A stretch of 14,701 nucleotides of DNA from Rheinheimera sp. (GCF_020217005.1 NZ_JAIWOI010000319.1:1-14701), one strand, 5' to 3'. Counted from the first letter of the stretch, positions 7,901 to 14,397 are shown. Notes: generated by a model not told the origin, from the sequence alone. Numbers and translations: made by a program.

Positions 7901-8309
7901 TGGTGCCTATACCTGCACCCACAAGCAGGCCGCCGAGCAATAGCTGCGGCAGGTTAATTTGTTTTTTACTGATAAGATCCAGTGCGACCCAGGAAGCAGC
8001 AACGCTGGGCAGCATGGACAAGGCGGTAAGTCCGAACTGATAACTAACATCTGTGCATAAGGCAAACGCCAGCATGCCAATGAAATGCATAGACCATACG
8101 CCGCCACCCAACGCAATACTGCCACTGCCAAGCATCATCAGACGTAATGATTTCTTACTGATACTGATGGCCTGAGCAGTGACCTGCATAGCCATAGCTG
8201 AGGCAAAAACAGCTACTAAAAACGATAGAACTACTAAAACTAAATCGTAACTGCCGGATAACAGCAAAGGATCGGCCGGGTATTGAAATAACTGACGTAA
8301 CCATTCCAT
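4992..8309 (-). CDS. MHYT-PAS-PAS hybrid sensor histidine kinase with REC and HPt domains
   Basis: A 1105-residue inner-membrane kinase. Residues about 20-255 carry seven hydrophobic segments with three MHYT-type motifs (MHFI at 74, MHYA at 137, MHYT at 204), the signature of the MHYT domain proposed to bind copper and sense O2, CO or NO. Two PAS domains follow (about 265-385 and 395-512, the second with a PAC-like end). HisKA has its phospho-site at His 543 (SHEIRTPMN). HATPase_c shows the N-box with Asn 660, DTGIGIA and GGTGLG. A receiver (about 774-892) has the phospho-acceptor Asp 824 and Lys 879. A C-terminal HPt has His 965 in AHAIKGVSANLG. This makes a complete four-step phosphorelay. 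An AGAGGT site precedes the ATG. It lies 24 bp after the dipeptidase stop and overlaps the HD-GYP regulator gene, its presumed target. Confidence 0.95.
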   Translation of the reverse strand: MEWLRQLFQYPADPLLLSGSYDLVLVVLSFLVAVFASAMAMQVTAQAISISKKSLRLMMLGSGSIALGGGVWSMHFIGMLAFALCTDVSYQFGLTALSMLPSVAASWVALDLISKKQINLPQLLLGGLLVGAGIGTMHYAGMAAMQMSVALRYDLPMFLLSILVAVVLAILALWIRFGLKRFNLSPAWLTLLSSVVMGGAISGMHYTGMAAARFVPPVGFQPDSQNGELPVVLAISITFITLVISSLVVAINLLLKYREASALAKTSESRLLAMMDTAVDGIVTINTRGLIQGMNKAAENIFGWTEAELLHKNVNILTPALIRPEHDSYLHNYLTTGEAKIIGIGRDVEAVHKDGHMLPVRLAIGHAKLPDEDIFVAFITDISGRLQMEHALKENEKKFRSLIGNIPGAAYRCLFNESWDMVFISDAIETISGYPATDFMLPQAKLSWVSLVHPDDRYLLQPVDFFKQSFQLEYRVIDKSGSVRWVLEQGEAVKNEQGEVIWIDGFIMDISQRKQMEVELLEAKDKAELAAESRSAFLANMSHEIRTPMNAIIGFSDLLLSSELSAEQKKYLTTIHGSAHSLLHLLNDILDSAKLEKGKLELELQDFSLPAVLDAVVSTLWIQARKKQLELKLELDPQLGEFYYGAPDRLRQVLTNLIGNAIKFTDQGSVLVQVTAVGQQVKFSIQDTGIGIAADRLPQIFDAFTQADASMSRRFGGTGLGTTISKQLVELMDGQIRVQSTEGVGSCFEFTLPLKKGQANTVVQQGYVPALPALKILIADDIPQNLELLKLLLQRAGHQVTAVTDGIEAVNTIKQHSFDLVLMDIQMPNLDGLQACKQIRLWEQQQNKATQPVIALTASVLDEDKTAAKEAGMQGFASKPIDFAALSFEIARVLEIEVREPLSPHTQVVTTDQLLNLPKALQLWGNLATYLPQLEQFLLQQKPMILLAVQQLQDENYQAVQQQAHAIKGVSANLGLEPLSRVCAELEQAARQQQQQRAAELLQKILGCWPKFEAEHQRLLVEQAPAEQTQSTQLNNQQLAVMLENLQNSLRRHELDDQGIEQLSHYSGPHQQLLLKLLDAVNDFDFSLALQLLEQLQQQLGEGEL

Positions 8310-8333
8310 TTGCTGTACCTCTACTGCTTCAAG

Positions 8334-9503
8334 TTAGTGTTTAGCCGCATAGTCCTCCACAGCTCGCCACACTCTGAGCGTATTGCCGGATAAGACTTTT
8401 TCAATTTCTTGTTCAGTGTAACCACGCTCTAATAAACCACGGATCAGGTTCGGGTACATAGATACGTCTTTTAGCTGTTCAGGCAAGGAATCGCCTACAC
8501 CATCGAAGTCCGAGCCGATGCCAACATAGTCGATACCCACCAGCTTTTTCACATAGTCGATATGATCCAGCACTTTTTCTAATGAGGCAAAGGGATAAGG
8601 GTTTTGTTTTTTATACTCTGCAGTAAAAGCGTCTTTATCGGTCTGACCTGAGGCTTTAAAAGCGCCATCCCGTTGCAAACCCCACTGATTGGCTGCAGAT
8701 ACAACAAAAGCTGAGCCAAAGTTAATTTGGATCACACCGCCGTTTTTCGCTAACGCTTTGATCATTTTGTCATCCATATTTCGCTCAAAGCCGGGTACAA
8801 AGGCCCGTAAGGATGAGTGTGAGGCAATCACAGGTGCTTTACTGATCGCTACGGCCTGGTAAAAAGCATCGTCAGAAACGTGTGAGATATCGACCATGAT
8901 GCCCGTTTCATTCATTGCCTTTATCAACTCTTTACCAAAAGGACTTAAACCTTTCCACTGACGGCGCAAGTCGTAACTGGAGTCTGCAATATGGTTACTT
9001 TCAGAATGAGCTAAGGTGATGTAACGAATGCCTCGGTCGTAGAAATGTTGCAGGTTTTCCAGTTTGCCTTCGATCGGAGTACCGTTTTCCATACCTAAAG
9101 CTAAGGAGATCTTACCTTCTTTAAAATGTTTCGCTAAATCAGCGCTGCTGTAGGCCATCGCAAATTTATCAGGGGCACGGCCGACCAGCGCTTCCATATT
9201 ATCGATCAGTTGGTTCGCCAACAAATAACCGCCGCCTTTTTTCTCATAAGAAGAGGGAATATAAATTGACATAAAAGGCGCATTTAACCCCCCGGCTTTG
9301 GCTCGAGGGTAATCAAACTCACCTCTTTGGGTGGCTTTAGTGACATCTTCCCAGTCGTCATGTAAACGGTATGGCACATCGATATGAGTGTCGATAATCA
9401 ACTGACTTTGGGCAATTTTATTGGCTTGTTTGCTGAAGTCCGCGGCCTGAGTCTGTAGACCCAAAGCGGCAATCAAACTAATAGATAACAGAGTAAAGCG
9501 CAT
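8334..9503 (-). CDS. Exported membrane dipeptidase, peptidase family M19
   Basis: A 389-residue protein with a Sec signal peptide (MRFTLLSISLIAALGLQTQA, cleavage near 20/21), so it is periplasmic or secreted. Renal-dipeptidase-type enzymes hydrolyse dipeptides, including those with D-residues at the C-terminal side, at a di-zinc site. The expected ligands are visible: His 40-x-Asp 42 (IDTHID), bridging Glu 139 (GMENG), His 208 (DISHVSD) and His 229 (SHSSLR). The catalytic-region Asp 332 lies in IGSDFDG, and the family ending GNTLRVW is present. I chose ATG 9503 rather than the in-frame ATG at 9563 because GAGGG lies 4 nt before it and the signal peptide begins there. It is the first gene of a probable operon with the MHYT kinase. 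This is unusual company and hints that peptide or cell-wall products might be linked to the signal (inference). Confidence 0.92.
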   Translation of the reverse strand: MRFTLLSISLIAALGLQTQAADFSKQANKIAQSQLIIDTHIDVPYRLHDDWEDVTKATQRGEFDYPRAKAGGLNAPFMSIYIPSSYEKKGGGYLLANQLIDNMEALVGRAPDKFAMAYSSADLAKHFKEGKISLALGMENGTPIEGKLENLQHFYDRGIRYITLAHSESNHIADSSYDLRRQWKGLSPFGKELIKAMNETGIMVDISHVSDDAFYQAVAISKAPVIASHSSLRAFVPGFERNMDDKMIKALAKNGGVIQINFGSAFVVSAANQWGLQRDGAFKASGQTDKDAFTAEYKKQNPYPFASLEKVLDHIDYVKKLVGIDYVGIGSDFDGVGDSLPEQLKDVSMYPNLIRGLLERGYTEQEIEKVLSGNTLRVWRAVEDYAAKH

Positions 9504-9507
9504 ATAT

Positions 9508-9512
9508 CCCTC
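9508..9512 (-). promoter_or_regulatory. Ribosome binding site that fixes the M19 dipeptidase start
   Basis: GAGGG on the minus strand ends 4 nt before ATG 9503. It supports that start and excludes the 20-residue upstream extension, which would place charged residues in front of the signal peptide. Confidence 0.7.
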
Positions 9513-9569
9513 GATAGTTCTGGCTGGAAAATTCCCTTGGTTCTTGACGCCGCAGTGCAGCACCTATGA

Positions 9570-9650
9570 CTTTGGGTTTATACCGCTGTCTTTTTTAGGC
9601 TGCAGCGGTTTTTCATTAATCTATCGCGCTTTGAGCTTTGGGTATATACC
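9570..9650. repeat. Direct repeats CTTTGGGTwTATACC flanking a stem-loop
   Basis: The 15-mers at 9570-9584 and 9636-9650 differ by one base. Between them, ACCGCTG 9582-9588 pairs with CAGCGGT 9603-9609 across a 14-nt loop and is followed on the plus strand by TTTTT (9609-9613). This has a terminator-like shape, but there is no plus-strand gene upstream for it to end. The TTGGGTATATACCCAA run at 9638-9653 is a perfect 16-bp palindrome. The patch looks like debris of repeat-element ends. Confidence 0.45.
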
Positions 9651-9690
9651 CAAGTAACTCCAAGATGCACATTGAGTTCACATGGGTATA
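9645..9690. repeat. 46-bp palindromic element with TATACCC/GGGTATA ends
   Basis: The element starts TATACCCAAGTAACTCCAAG and ends GAGTTCACATGGGTATA. The right end, reverse-complemented, reads TATACCCATGTGAACTCAAT, so about 24 bp at each end match imperfectly. It shares the TATACCCAAGT start with the large folded repeat at 14518 and the TATACCC end with the ERIC-like repeat at 602. It sits in the non-coding gap between the dipeptidase and DUF1294 genes, as expected for a small non-autonomous palindromic repeat. Confidence 0.65.
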
Positions 9691-9724
9691 AAGCAAGCCC
9701 TGTTTCTGGTCGCAGTTTTTGACC

Positions 9725-10108
9725 TTATGGTAGCAACCAACCTGATATCCAAAGGCTATAACAGGCTGCAGTATTGATCAGTACGGTCAGCCAGAACAGC
9801 AACTGAAAACTGACTTTGCGGTTTTTGTGCCTGAACCAGTGTTGTGCCACAAAAGCTGCGGGCCAGCCACCTGCCAGTCCTAATAATAACAAGGTGCTTT
9901 CCTGAGTACGCCAGGCTTGCTGTTCTGCGGCTTTTTTATCACGCCAGTAGCCAAACAGAGTGACAAGATTGATCAGCAACAAGCCATACTTCAGCCAACC
10001 AGGCACTACAAGTCGCCAGTCCAGATACAGCAACCACAAGCTTAGGATCACAAAAACACCGATACTAAATTTTAAACTAAAGCGAAAGGCCGCAGACGTG
10101 GGGTGCAT
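9725..10108 (-). CDS. DUF1294 family small membrane protein
   Basis: A 127-residue protein with four hydrophobic segments (about 13-30, 35-52, 72-90 and 101-125). It carries the DUF1294 pattern: YWRDKKAAEQQAWRTQESTLLLLGLAGGWPAAFVAQHWFRHKNRKVSFQLLFW, with the conserved GGWP, the FRHKxRKxSFQ block and the DKxAA motif. The family often has an N-terminal cold-shock domain, but that domain is absent here and only the membrane part remains. The function is unknown. An AGAGGA site 9 nt before the ATG supports the start. The gene is probably monocistronic: it is divergent from the DUF4412 gene and separated from the dipeptidase by 221 bp of repeats. Confidence 0.88.
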   Translation of the reverse strand: MHPTSAAFRFSLKFSIGVFVILSLWLLYLDWRLVVPGWLKYGLLLINLVTLFGYWRDKKAAEQQAWRTQESTLLLLGLAGGWPAAFVAQHWFRHKNRKVSFQLLFWLTVLINTAACYSLWISGWLLP

Positions 10109-10436
10109 TTAGGGAAATCCTCTGGAATCAATCAGTGACAAATTATTTCAAAAAGTACGTATTAGTAAAAATTAATAAATGAGCCCGGATGATTTTCTGC
10201 TTCAGCTCAGCAGTATCCGGTTCTAAGTCTATCTAATGTAAAGAATACTAGCTGAAGAGCCACTGAATTGGTGGTGTTTTTTAAATAACACTATTTAACA
10301 ACCTGATCGCAGAGTCGGCTGTAAATTAGCCGCCCTTCGGTGCTTATTTGAGCAATGAAGTAAAACTCAGAGGGTCTGGTGTCAGGATAATTCCTTTGCA
10401 GTGACTGGACTACTTTCAACACAAAGGACAGAAATA
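10109..10436. other. Divergent intergenic region with several small hairpins
   Basis: A 328-bp region with no credible gene, lying between two divergent genes, so it should carry promoters for both. The AT-rich part at 10139-10180 suits the DUF1294 promoter. On the minus strand TTTACT, an 18-bp spacer and TAATTT is a possible but weak sigma-70 pair. Stem-loops seen are CCGGAT 10185-10190 with ATCCGG 10215-10220, enclosing CTGCT/AGCAG (10197-10213), and CGGCT 10316-10320 with AGCCG 10328-10332. These may lie in the leader of the DUF4412 operon. I see no recognisable riboswitch. Confidence 0.4.
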
Positions 10437-11030
10437 ATGAACAAATTACTTGGATTGCTGCTTGGGTTATCTGCCGCCTTTTGGCTAAACGCTGAAACTT
10501 TACCTGCAGCTCAGGCTGAATACAGTGCCGACCGTATCATTTCAGGCGAGATGGGAGAGATGCGGCAAAAAGTCTTTCACTCTTTTGGCAAAGAGCGGGT
10601 AGAGATGCAAATGGAGGGTATGCAAACTGTGATGATTTCCAGGCCTGATTTAGGCAAGTTCTGGAATCTGATGCCTATGCTTGGCATGTATATGGAAATT
10701 GATTCAGCTAAGGCAGGTCAAATGTCAGGCCAGATGCCGGATGATATGACCATCGAAAAAATGGGGCCCGATCAGGTCAACGGTATAGCAACAACTAAAT
10801 ACAAAATGTTGATGAAAGATAAGTCTGCGGGTGGTTTTATCTGGCTGACGGCTGAGCATATTCCGTTACAAATGGACTTTATCAGCAAAGAAGGTGGTGA
10901 GAAAACAAGGGTGAAAATGACGATGAGTAATTTAACGCTGAGCAAGCAGGATGCCGCTTTGTTTGAATTACCGCAGGGCCTGAACCCTATGCCAAATATG
11001 AATTCCCTGATGGGCGGCAGAGGCAATTGA
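10437..11030 (+). CDS. Exported DUF4412-like protein, methionine-rich
   Basis: A 197-residue protein with a Sec signal peptide (MNKLLGLLLGLSAAFWLNA, cleavage near 19/20). The mature part resembles the DUF4412/LolA-like beta-rich fold: AEYSADRIISGEMGEMRQKVFHSFGKERVEM, then a strand pair through VMISRPDLGKFWNLMPMLGMYMEI, then VNGIATTKYKMLMK and GGFIWLTAEHIPLQMDF. About 22 of 178 mature residues are methionine, mostly clustered at 30-110 and at the end (PMPNMNSLMGG). This is unusually rich and could reflect metal binding or an oxidation-sensitive surface (inference). I chose ATG 10437 because AAGGA lies 8 nt before it and the signal peptide begins there. The ATG at 10401 would add a 12-residue extension. 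The next gene starts 2 nt after its stop. Confidence 0.85.
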   Translation: MNKLLGLLLGLSAAFWLNAETLPAAQAEYSADRIISGEMGEMRQKVFHSFGKERVEMQMEGMQTVMISRPDLGKFWNLMPMLGMYMEIDSAKAGQMSGQMPDDMTIEKMGPDQVNGIATTKYKMLMKDKSAGGFIWLTAEHIPLQMDFISKEGGEKTRVKMTMSNLTLSKQDAALFELPQGLNPMPNMNSLMGGRGN

Positions 11031-11032
11031 GT

Positions 11033-12292
11033 ATGAATTATAAAGTGATGCCTGTCCTGTTGTTACTGCTGAGCCCTTTGGCTTGGGCTGATTGTGTCGC
11101 CGATCTGACAGCAGCTGAAGCCAGAGACTATTTTGATAAAGGCCGTAAACTGCAGGACAGAGGTCAGGACGCTGCGGCCTTAAATAGTTATATCGAAGCA
11201 CAGGGTTATGTCTGCGATCAGGGGGGGAATCCGGTACGACGTCAGGCGTTGGACAGAGCGGCTGTGCTGGGGAAAAAAAATGCGGTTCTGGCTGAGCAGA
11301 ATAAACATTGGTTTGATGAAAGTATCACTAATTATGGTGCTTTCCAGTGGTATGAAAAGTCGGGGTATTTTGCCAGAGCTGATCATGCTTTAGTGCAGGC
11401 ACTGAAGCAAAATCCCTCAGATCTTCAGTTATCTGCGTTGGCCCAGGAGCATTTCCGGCATCGTTCTAAAGATTATTTTATGCACAATAACGCAGATCGT
11501 ATTGCGGCAACTGAGCCTTACCAAATGTCACAGCAGGATTTTGATTTTGTAGCTGCAGTGCCAGTTGAAAATGTCAGGTTAATATTAAAAGCTCAGCCTG
11601 ATTTGGTACCAAAAGATTATCTGGACGCTTTAGCCGGGCTGGCCGTGGCGCAAGCTCATCTGAAAGCCACTGATCTGGTTGGACAGATGAAGTTGCAGCA
11701 ACAAGCCAGAGCTTTTGCTGAAAAATGGCAAGATAAAGGTCTGAAAGTATCAGCGGATCAGTTTGAACTGGCCCTGACCTGGACAAGACAAATGCCGGAT
11801 TACCCTAAAGCCGGGCTTTTAAAGCAGCAGATTGACAGCGTCAGGCTGGAACAAGCGCACTGGTTTAGTCGCGATTATGCCCACAGTTATGAGATCCTGA
11901 ATCAAGCTCTGACTATTTATTTGCAGGCTGAGCGCGCCGATTTAGTACAAAAGGTCCGTGACCAGGCCTTGGCTGCAGGAGATAAAGCCATGGTTGCTGA
12001 GCATTATCAAAGTGCCAGTCAGTTTTATTCCGTAGCGGATCAGAATGACAAAATGGCCTTGGCTGAAGAAAAACTGGCTGAACAAAGGGAGCAATTAAGC
12101 CAGCAAATGGCCGCAAACAACCAGCAACAGCTTGAGGCAATGAAAGCTTTGGCCAATGATCCGGAGAAACTAAAGGCGATGCAACAAAATGCATTGAAGC
12201 TACAAAAAGAGTTGGAAATGAACCAACAAAAACAAAAACAGAAGTTTGGTGAAGACACCGAAGCCCTGGCTGATGAGTTGGGTATTGATTAA
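11033..12292 (+). CDS. Exported alpha-helical repeat protein of unknown function
   Basis: A 419-residue protein with a Sec signal peptide (MNYKVMPVLLLLLSPLAWA, cleavage near 19/20). The mature part looks nearly all helical. It begins with a TPR-like pair (EARDYFDKGRKLQDRGQDAAALNSYIEAQ, about 28-56), and further helix pairs of 30-40 residues run to about 345. It ends in a long charged coiled-coil tail (about 340-415) with ANDPEKLKAMQQNALKLQKELEMNQQKQKQK. Two early cysteines (21 and about 60) could form a disulfide. I do not recognise the family beyond TPR-like. ATG 11033 is preferred over TTG 11027 because the AGAGG site (11019-11023) sits 9 nt before the ATG but only 3 nt before the TTG. The 2-nt gap after the DUF4412 stop suggests the two exported proteins act together. 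Confidence 0.8.
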   Translation: MNYKVMPVLLLLLSPLAWADCVADLTAAEARDYFDKGRKLQDRGQDAAALNSYIEAQGYVCDQGGNPVRRQALDRAAVLGKKNAVLAEQNKHWFDESITNYGAFQWYEKSGYFARADHALVQALKQNPSDLQLSALAQEHFRHRSKDYFMHNNADRIAATEPYQMSQQDFDFVAAVPVENVRLILKAQPDLVPKDYLDALAGLAVAQAHLKATDLVGQMKLQQQARAFAEKWQDKGLKVSADQFELALTWTRQMPDYPKAGLLKQQIDSVRLEQAHWFSRDYAHSYEILNQALTIYLQAERADLVQKVRDQALAAGDKAMVAEHYQSASQFYSVADQNDKMALAEEKLAEQREQLSQQMAANNQQQLEAMKALANDPEKLKAMQQNALKLQKELEMNQQKQKQKFGEDTEALADELGID

Positions 12293-12300
12293 CTTTTAAG

Positions 12301-12331
12301 GCGTCGGAAACAGAGGAGTTGTTTTCGACGC
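12301..12331 (+). terminator. Strong stem-loop after the helical-repeat gene, without U-tract
   Basis: GCGTCGGAAACA (12301-12312) pairs with TGTTTTCGACGC (12320-12331) over 12 bp with a single G-U pair and a 7-nt loop. It begins 8 nt after the stop codon. No T-run follows, so it is not a canonical intrinsic terminator. It could block 3' exonucleases, mark a Rho-dependent end, or separate the expression of the first two genes from the cupin/lipoprotein pair. Confidence 0.5.
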
Positions 12332-12401
12332 TGCTCTACCGATAGCGTTTTGTACAGCGGCGACTAAACTTCAATCCATCTGTCCGGTCAGGGAATGAAT
12401 C

Positions 12402-12833
12402 ATGGCGCAACTCAGCCGCTATAGCTGCGTTTTATTATTGTTAATCAGTCCTGCTTTATCCGCTATTGAGACAAGTGCTGTCATTCAGGTGACTCCGGTA
12501 CTTAAAACCAGTCAAAGTTGGGACGGTACCTTATTAAGTTATCCGCAGGGGCAGGCCGAAATTACTGGCGTCCGTATTGAAATAGCACCAGGAGCCGAAA
12601 CGGGTTGGCATCTGCATAATTCCCCTTCTTTTGGCGTAGTGTTGCAGGGCCAATTGGAAATAAGGTTAAAAAATGGTAAAAGGAATGTAGTTAAAACAGG
12701 TGATGCTTTAGCTGAAGTAGTCAACACTGTTCATAACGGCAAAAATATTGGTCCTGAGCCTGTGCATCTGCTTATTTTTTATGCCGGTGCGGCTGGACAG
12801 GCCAACTCAACTGCAGTCAAGGAAGGAAACTAA
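12402..12833 (+). CDS. Exported cupin-domain protein
   Basis: A 143-residue protein with a signal peptide (cleavage near 20/21, PALS-A), so it is periplasmic. It is a single small cupin barrel. Motif 1 reads GAETGWHLHNSPSFGVVLQGQLEI, with His 70 and His 72 as metal ligands, but the usual Glu is replaced: Ser 76 is at its place. Motif 2 reads GDALAEVVNTVHNGKNIG, with His 111 and Asn 115. A three-His metal site is possible. The reaction or ligand cannot be deduced, and comparable secreted cupins are often annotated only as cupin domain-containing. AGGGA lies about 9 nt before the ATG. The gene runs directly into the following lipoprotein gene. Confidence 0.85.
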   Translation: MAQLSRYSCVLLLLISPALSAIETSAVIQVTPVLKTSQSWDGTLLSYPQGQAEITGVRIEIAPGAETGWHLHNSPSFGVVLQGQLEIRLKNGKRNVVKTGDALAEVVNTVHNGKNIGPEPVHLLIFYAGAAGQANSTAVKEGN

Positions 12834-13169
12834 ATGCGACATTACAATGGTTATCTAAGTCTCTTCATTCTGCTCTTTTTATTGGCAGGCTGTGGCAGCG
12901 TCAGGACGCTCGCTCCGGACCAGGGCAAAGTGACGATCAGTTATAACGACAAAAAAAGCTATTGTCAGTCCATACCTCGTGTCTATAGCGGGGTCGCGCA
13001 CAACTTTTGTCTGATGTATGGAGAACCTAGTAAAACCAGTTACACAGCGGCAGCGGACCTGCCTGTCTGGGCCATAGATACTATGCTCTGTGCTGTCACT
13101 GACACTCTAGCTCTGCCATACACCATCAGCCGTCAGGTGAAAGACGGATCACTTAAAGTGGTGCGCTAA
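12834..13169 (+). CDS. YceK/YidQ-family lipoprotein
   Basis: A 111-residue protein with a signal peptide and lipobox (LAGC, Cys 20, followed by Gly-Ser), predicted to be an outer-membrane-anchored lipoprotein. The mature part shows the YceK/YidQ (DUF1375) pattern: IPRVYSGVAHNFCLMYGEP in the middle, then DLPVWAIDTMLCAVTDTLALPYTISRQ, the DxP...xDTxxLPY signature near the C-terminus. The family's function is unknown. The ATG directly abuts the cupin stop (TAAATG), with an AAGGA-type site inside the end of the cupin gene, so the two are translationally coupled. Its last 17 bp overlap the convergent exporter gene. Confidence 0.88.
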   Translation: MRHYNGYLSLFILLFLLAGCGSVRTLAPDQGKVTISYNDKKSYCQSIPRVYSGVAHNFCLMYGEPSKTSYTAAADLPVWAIDTMLCAVTDTLALPYTISRQVKDGSLKVVR

Positions 13170-14397
13170 GTCGCTGCTTTCTCTGCTGCAGATACAAGAC
13201 TGGCCACAGCAGCACTACCAGCAGCAGCGCGTACAGCATATGTTCTGCTATCGCCAGAGCCAGCAGCAGGCACAATGCTAAACTGACCAGACTTAAGGCT
13301 TTATAGCGGCCAGGTAATAATTGATAAGCGGCCGCCATACTCACCAGATAAATCACTACAAAAACCCCATTCACCCAACTGATTAAATCTTCCAGTTGTT
13401 GACCACTGTACCAGGTCAACAGCAGGACTGCGGCCATAGCTGCAATAATGGCGCTGAGCGCCCGCTGCGGCATCTGGTGGTGGTTTTTCTGCTGAAAATA
13501 AGCTGGAGTGATGCCTTGTTCACTAAAGCTGGCCAAAGAGCGGGCCACACTGGCCGTATAAACATTCACTGTAGCTATGCCACTGCAAAAACCTAAAATG
13601 CCTAGTACCAGTTCGCCATAGCCCCCTAACAACTGATTAAAAACGCTGATCATGGCAAGTGTTTCTCCTGTACCCATCACCAACACCAGATAACTGCAGG
13701 CCACATAAATGGCACCGACCACCAGACAACCGCGAATCAGAGCAGGTAATAAATCTTTGCTGGCATCGCGGAAGTCATGGGCAAGGTGGGTCATAGCTTC
13801 GACTCCTAAGAAGCTCCAAAAGGCGATAGCACAAGCGGCAGCCAAAGCACTGCTGCTAAAAGCCGGCAAAGAAGGTTGCTGTATCTGCTGAGGTTGCAGC
13901 AAGCCAAAGGCCAGCAACAACATCAGGACCAGAGCAATAATCAGCAGGGTTAAGCCAAACTGTAAGCGGGCTGACAGCTGTAAGCCACGGTAATTCAGCA
14001 GCCACAATAAGCCAAGCAGGCTTAATTCCACCGGTAATCGCCAGTACTGGGCTTCGGGCAACAAAGGCGCAATAAACTCAAAGGTGATCATCAAGGCGGC
14101 AGAAGCGCCAAGGGGCACCACCAGTAAAAACATCAGACCAAGCACTCGTCCTGTCAGTTCACCAAAAGCCAGAGCTGCAAAATGAGCTGGTCCCGTCGCA
14201 TGAGGAAAACGGCTGGCCAGTAAGCCAAAAGTAAAGGCTAGCGGTAACACCGCAAGGGTGAGTAACAACCAGGCCAGCAAAGCCCAGGGGCCCGCTACTT
14301 CTACTGTCATTTGCGGCAGAATAAATACGCCTGTGCCAAGTAAAGTGGTGGCCATTAATGCGGCGCCTTGCCAGCGGCCAATTCCTTTGTGTGACAT
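13153..14397 (-). CDS. yjeH: APC-family amino-acid exporter, YjeH-like
   Basis: A 414-residue inner-membrane protein from the chosen start (E. coli YjeH is 418), with about 12 hydrophobic segments. The N-terminus IGRWQGAALMATTLLGTGVFILPQMTVEVAGPWALLAW contains the APC-type unwound helix GTGVFILP. Later parts GPAHFAALAFGELTGRVLGLMF, AFWSFLGVEAMTHLAHDFRDASKDLLPALIRG and NVYTASVARSLASFSEQGITPAYF follow the family. YjeH exports L-methionine and branched-chain amino acids, and the same use here is inferred from similarity. The start at 14397 is chosen over 14451 because the upstream 18 residues are polar and GAAGAG precedes the ATG. It overlaps the YceK/YidQ gene tail-to-tail by 17 bp. Confidence 0.88.
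   Translation of the reverse strand: MSHKGIGRWQGAALMATTLLGTGVFILPQMTVEVAGPWALLAWLLLTLAVLPLAFTFGLLASRFPHATGPAHFAALAFGELTGRVLGLMFLLVVPLGASAALMITFEFIAPLLPEAQYWRLPVELSLLGLLWLLNYRGLQLSARLQFGLTLLIIALVLMLLLAFGLLQPQQIQQPSLPAFSSSALAAACAIAFWSFLGVEAMTHLAHDFRDASKDLLPALIRGCLVVGAIYVACSYLVLVMGTGETLAMISVFNQLLGGYGELVLGILGFCSGIATVNVYTASVARSLASFSEQGITPAYFQQKNHHQMPQRALSAIIAAMAAVLLLTWYSGQQLEDLISWVNGVFVVIYLVSMAAAYQLLPGRYKALSLVSLALCLLLALAIAEHMLYALLLVVLLWPVLYLQQRKQRLSAPL

Noticed and set aside
7907..8131. 74-codon minus-strand frame inside the MHYT region
   Set aside because: It is an alternative frame inside the kinase gene, and the MHYT frame clearly holds the real protein.
9582..9613. Intrinsic terminator on the plus strand (stem plus TTTTT)
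   Set aside because: The shape is reasonable, but no plus-strand gene lies upstream within reach and the loop is long. It was kept only as part of the repeat patch.
10316..10332. Riboswitch-like leader before the DUF4412 gene
   Set aside because: Only short isolated stems are visible, with no match to a known aptamer core. It is described just as part of the intergenic region.
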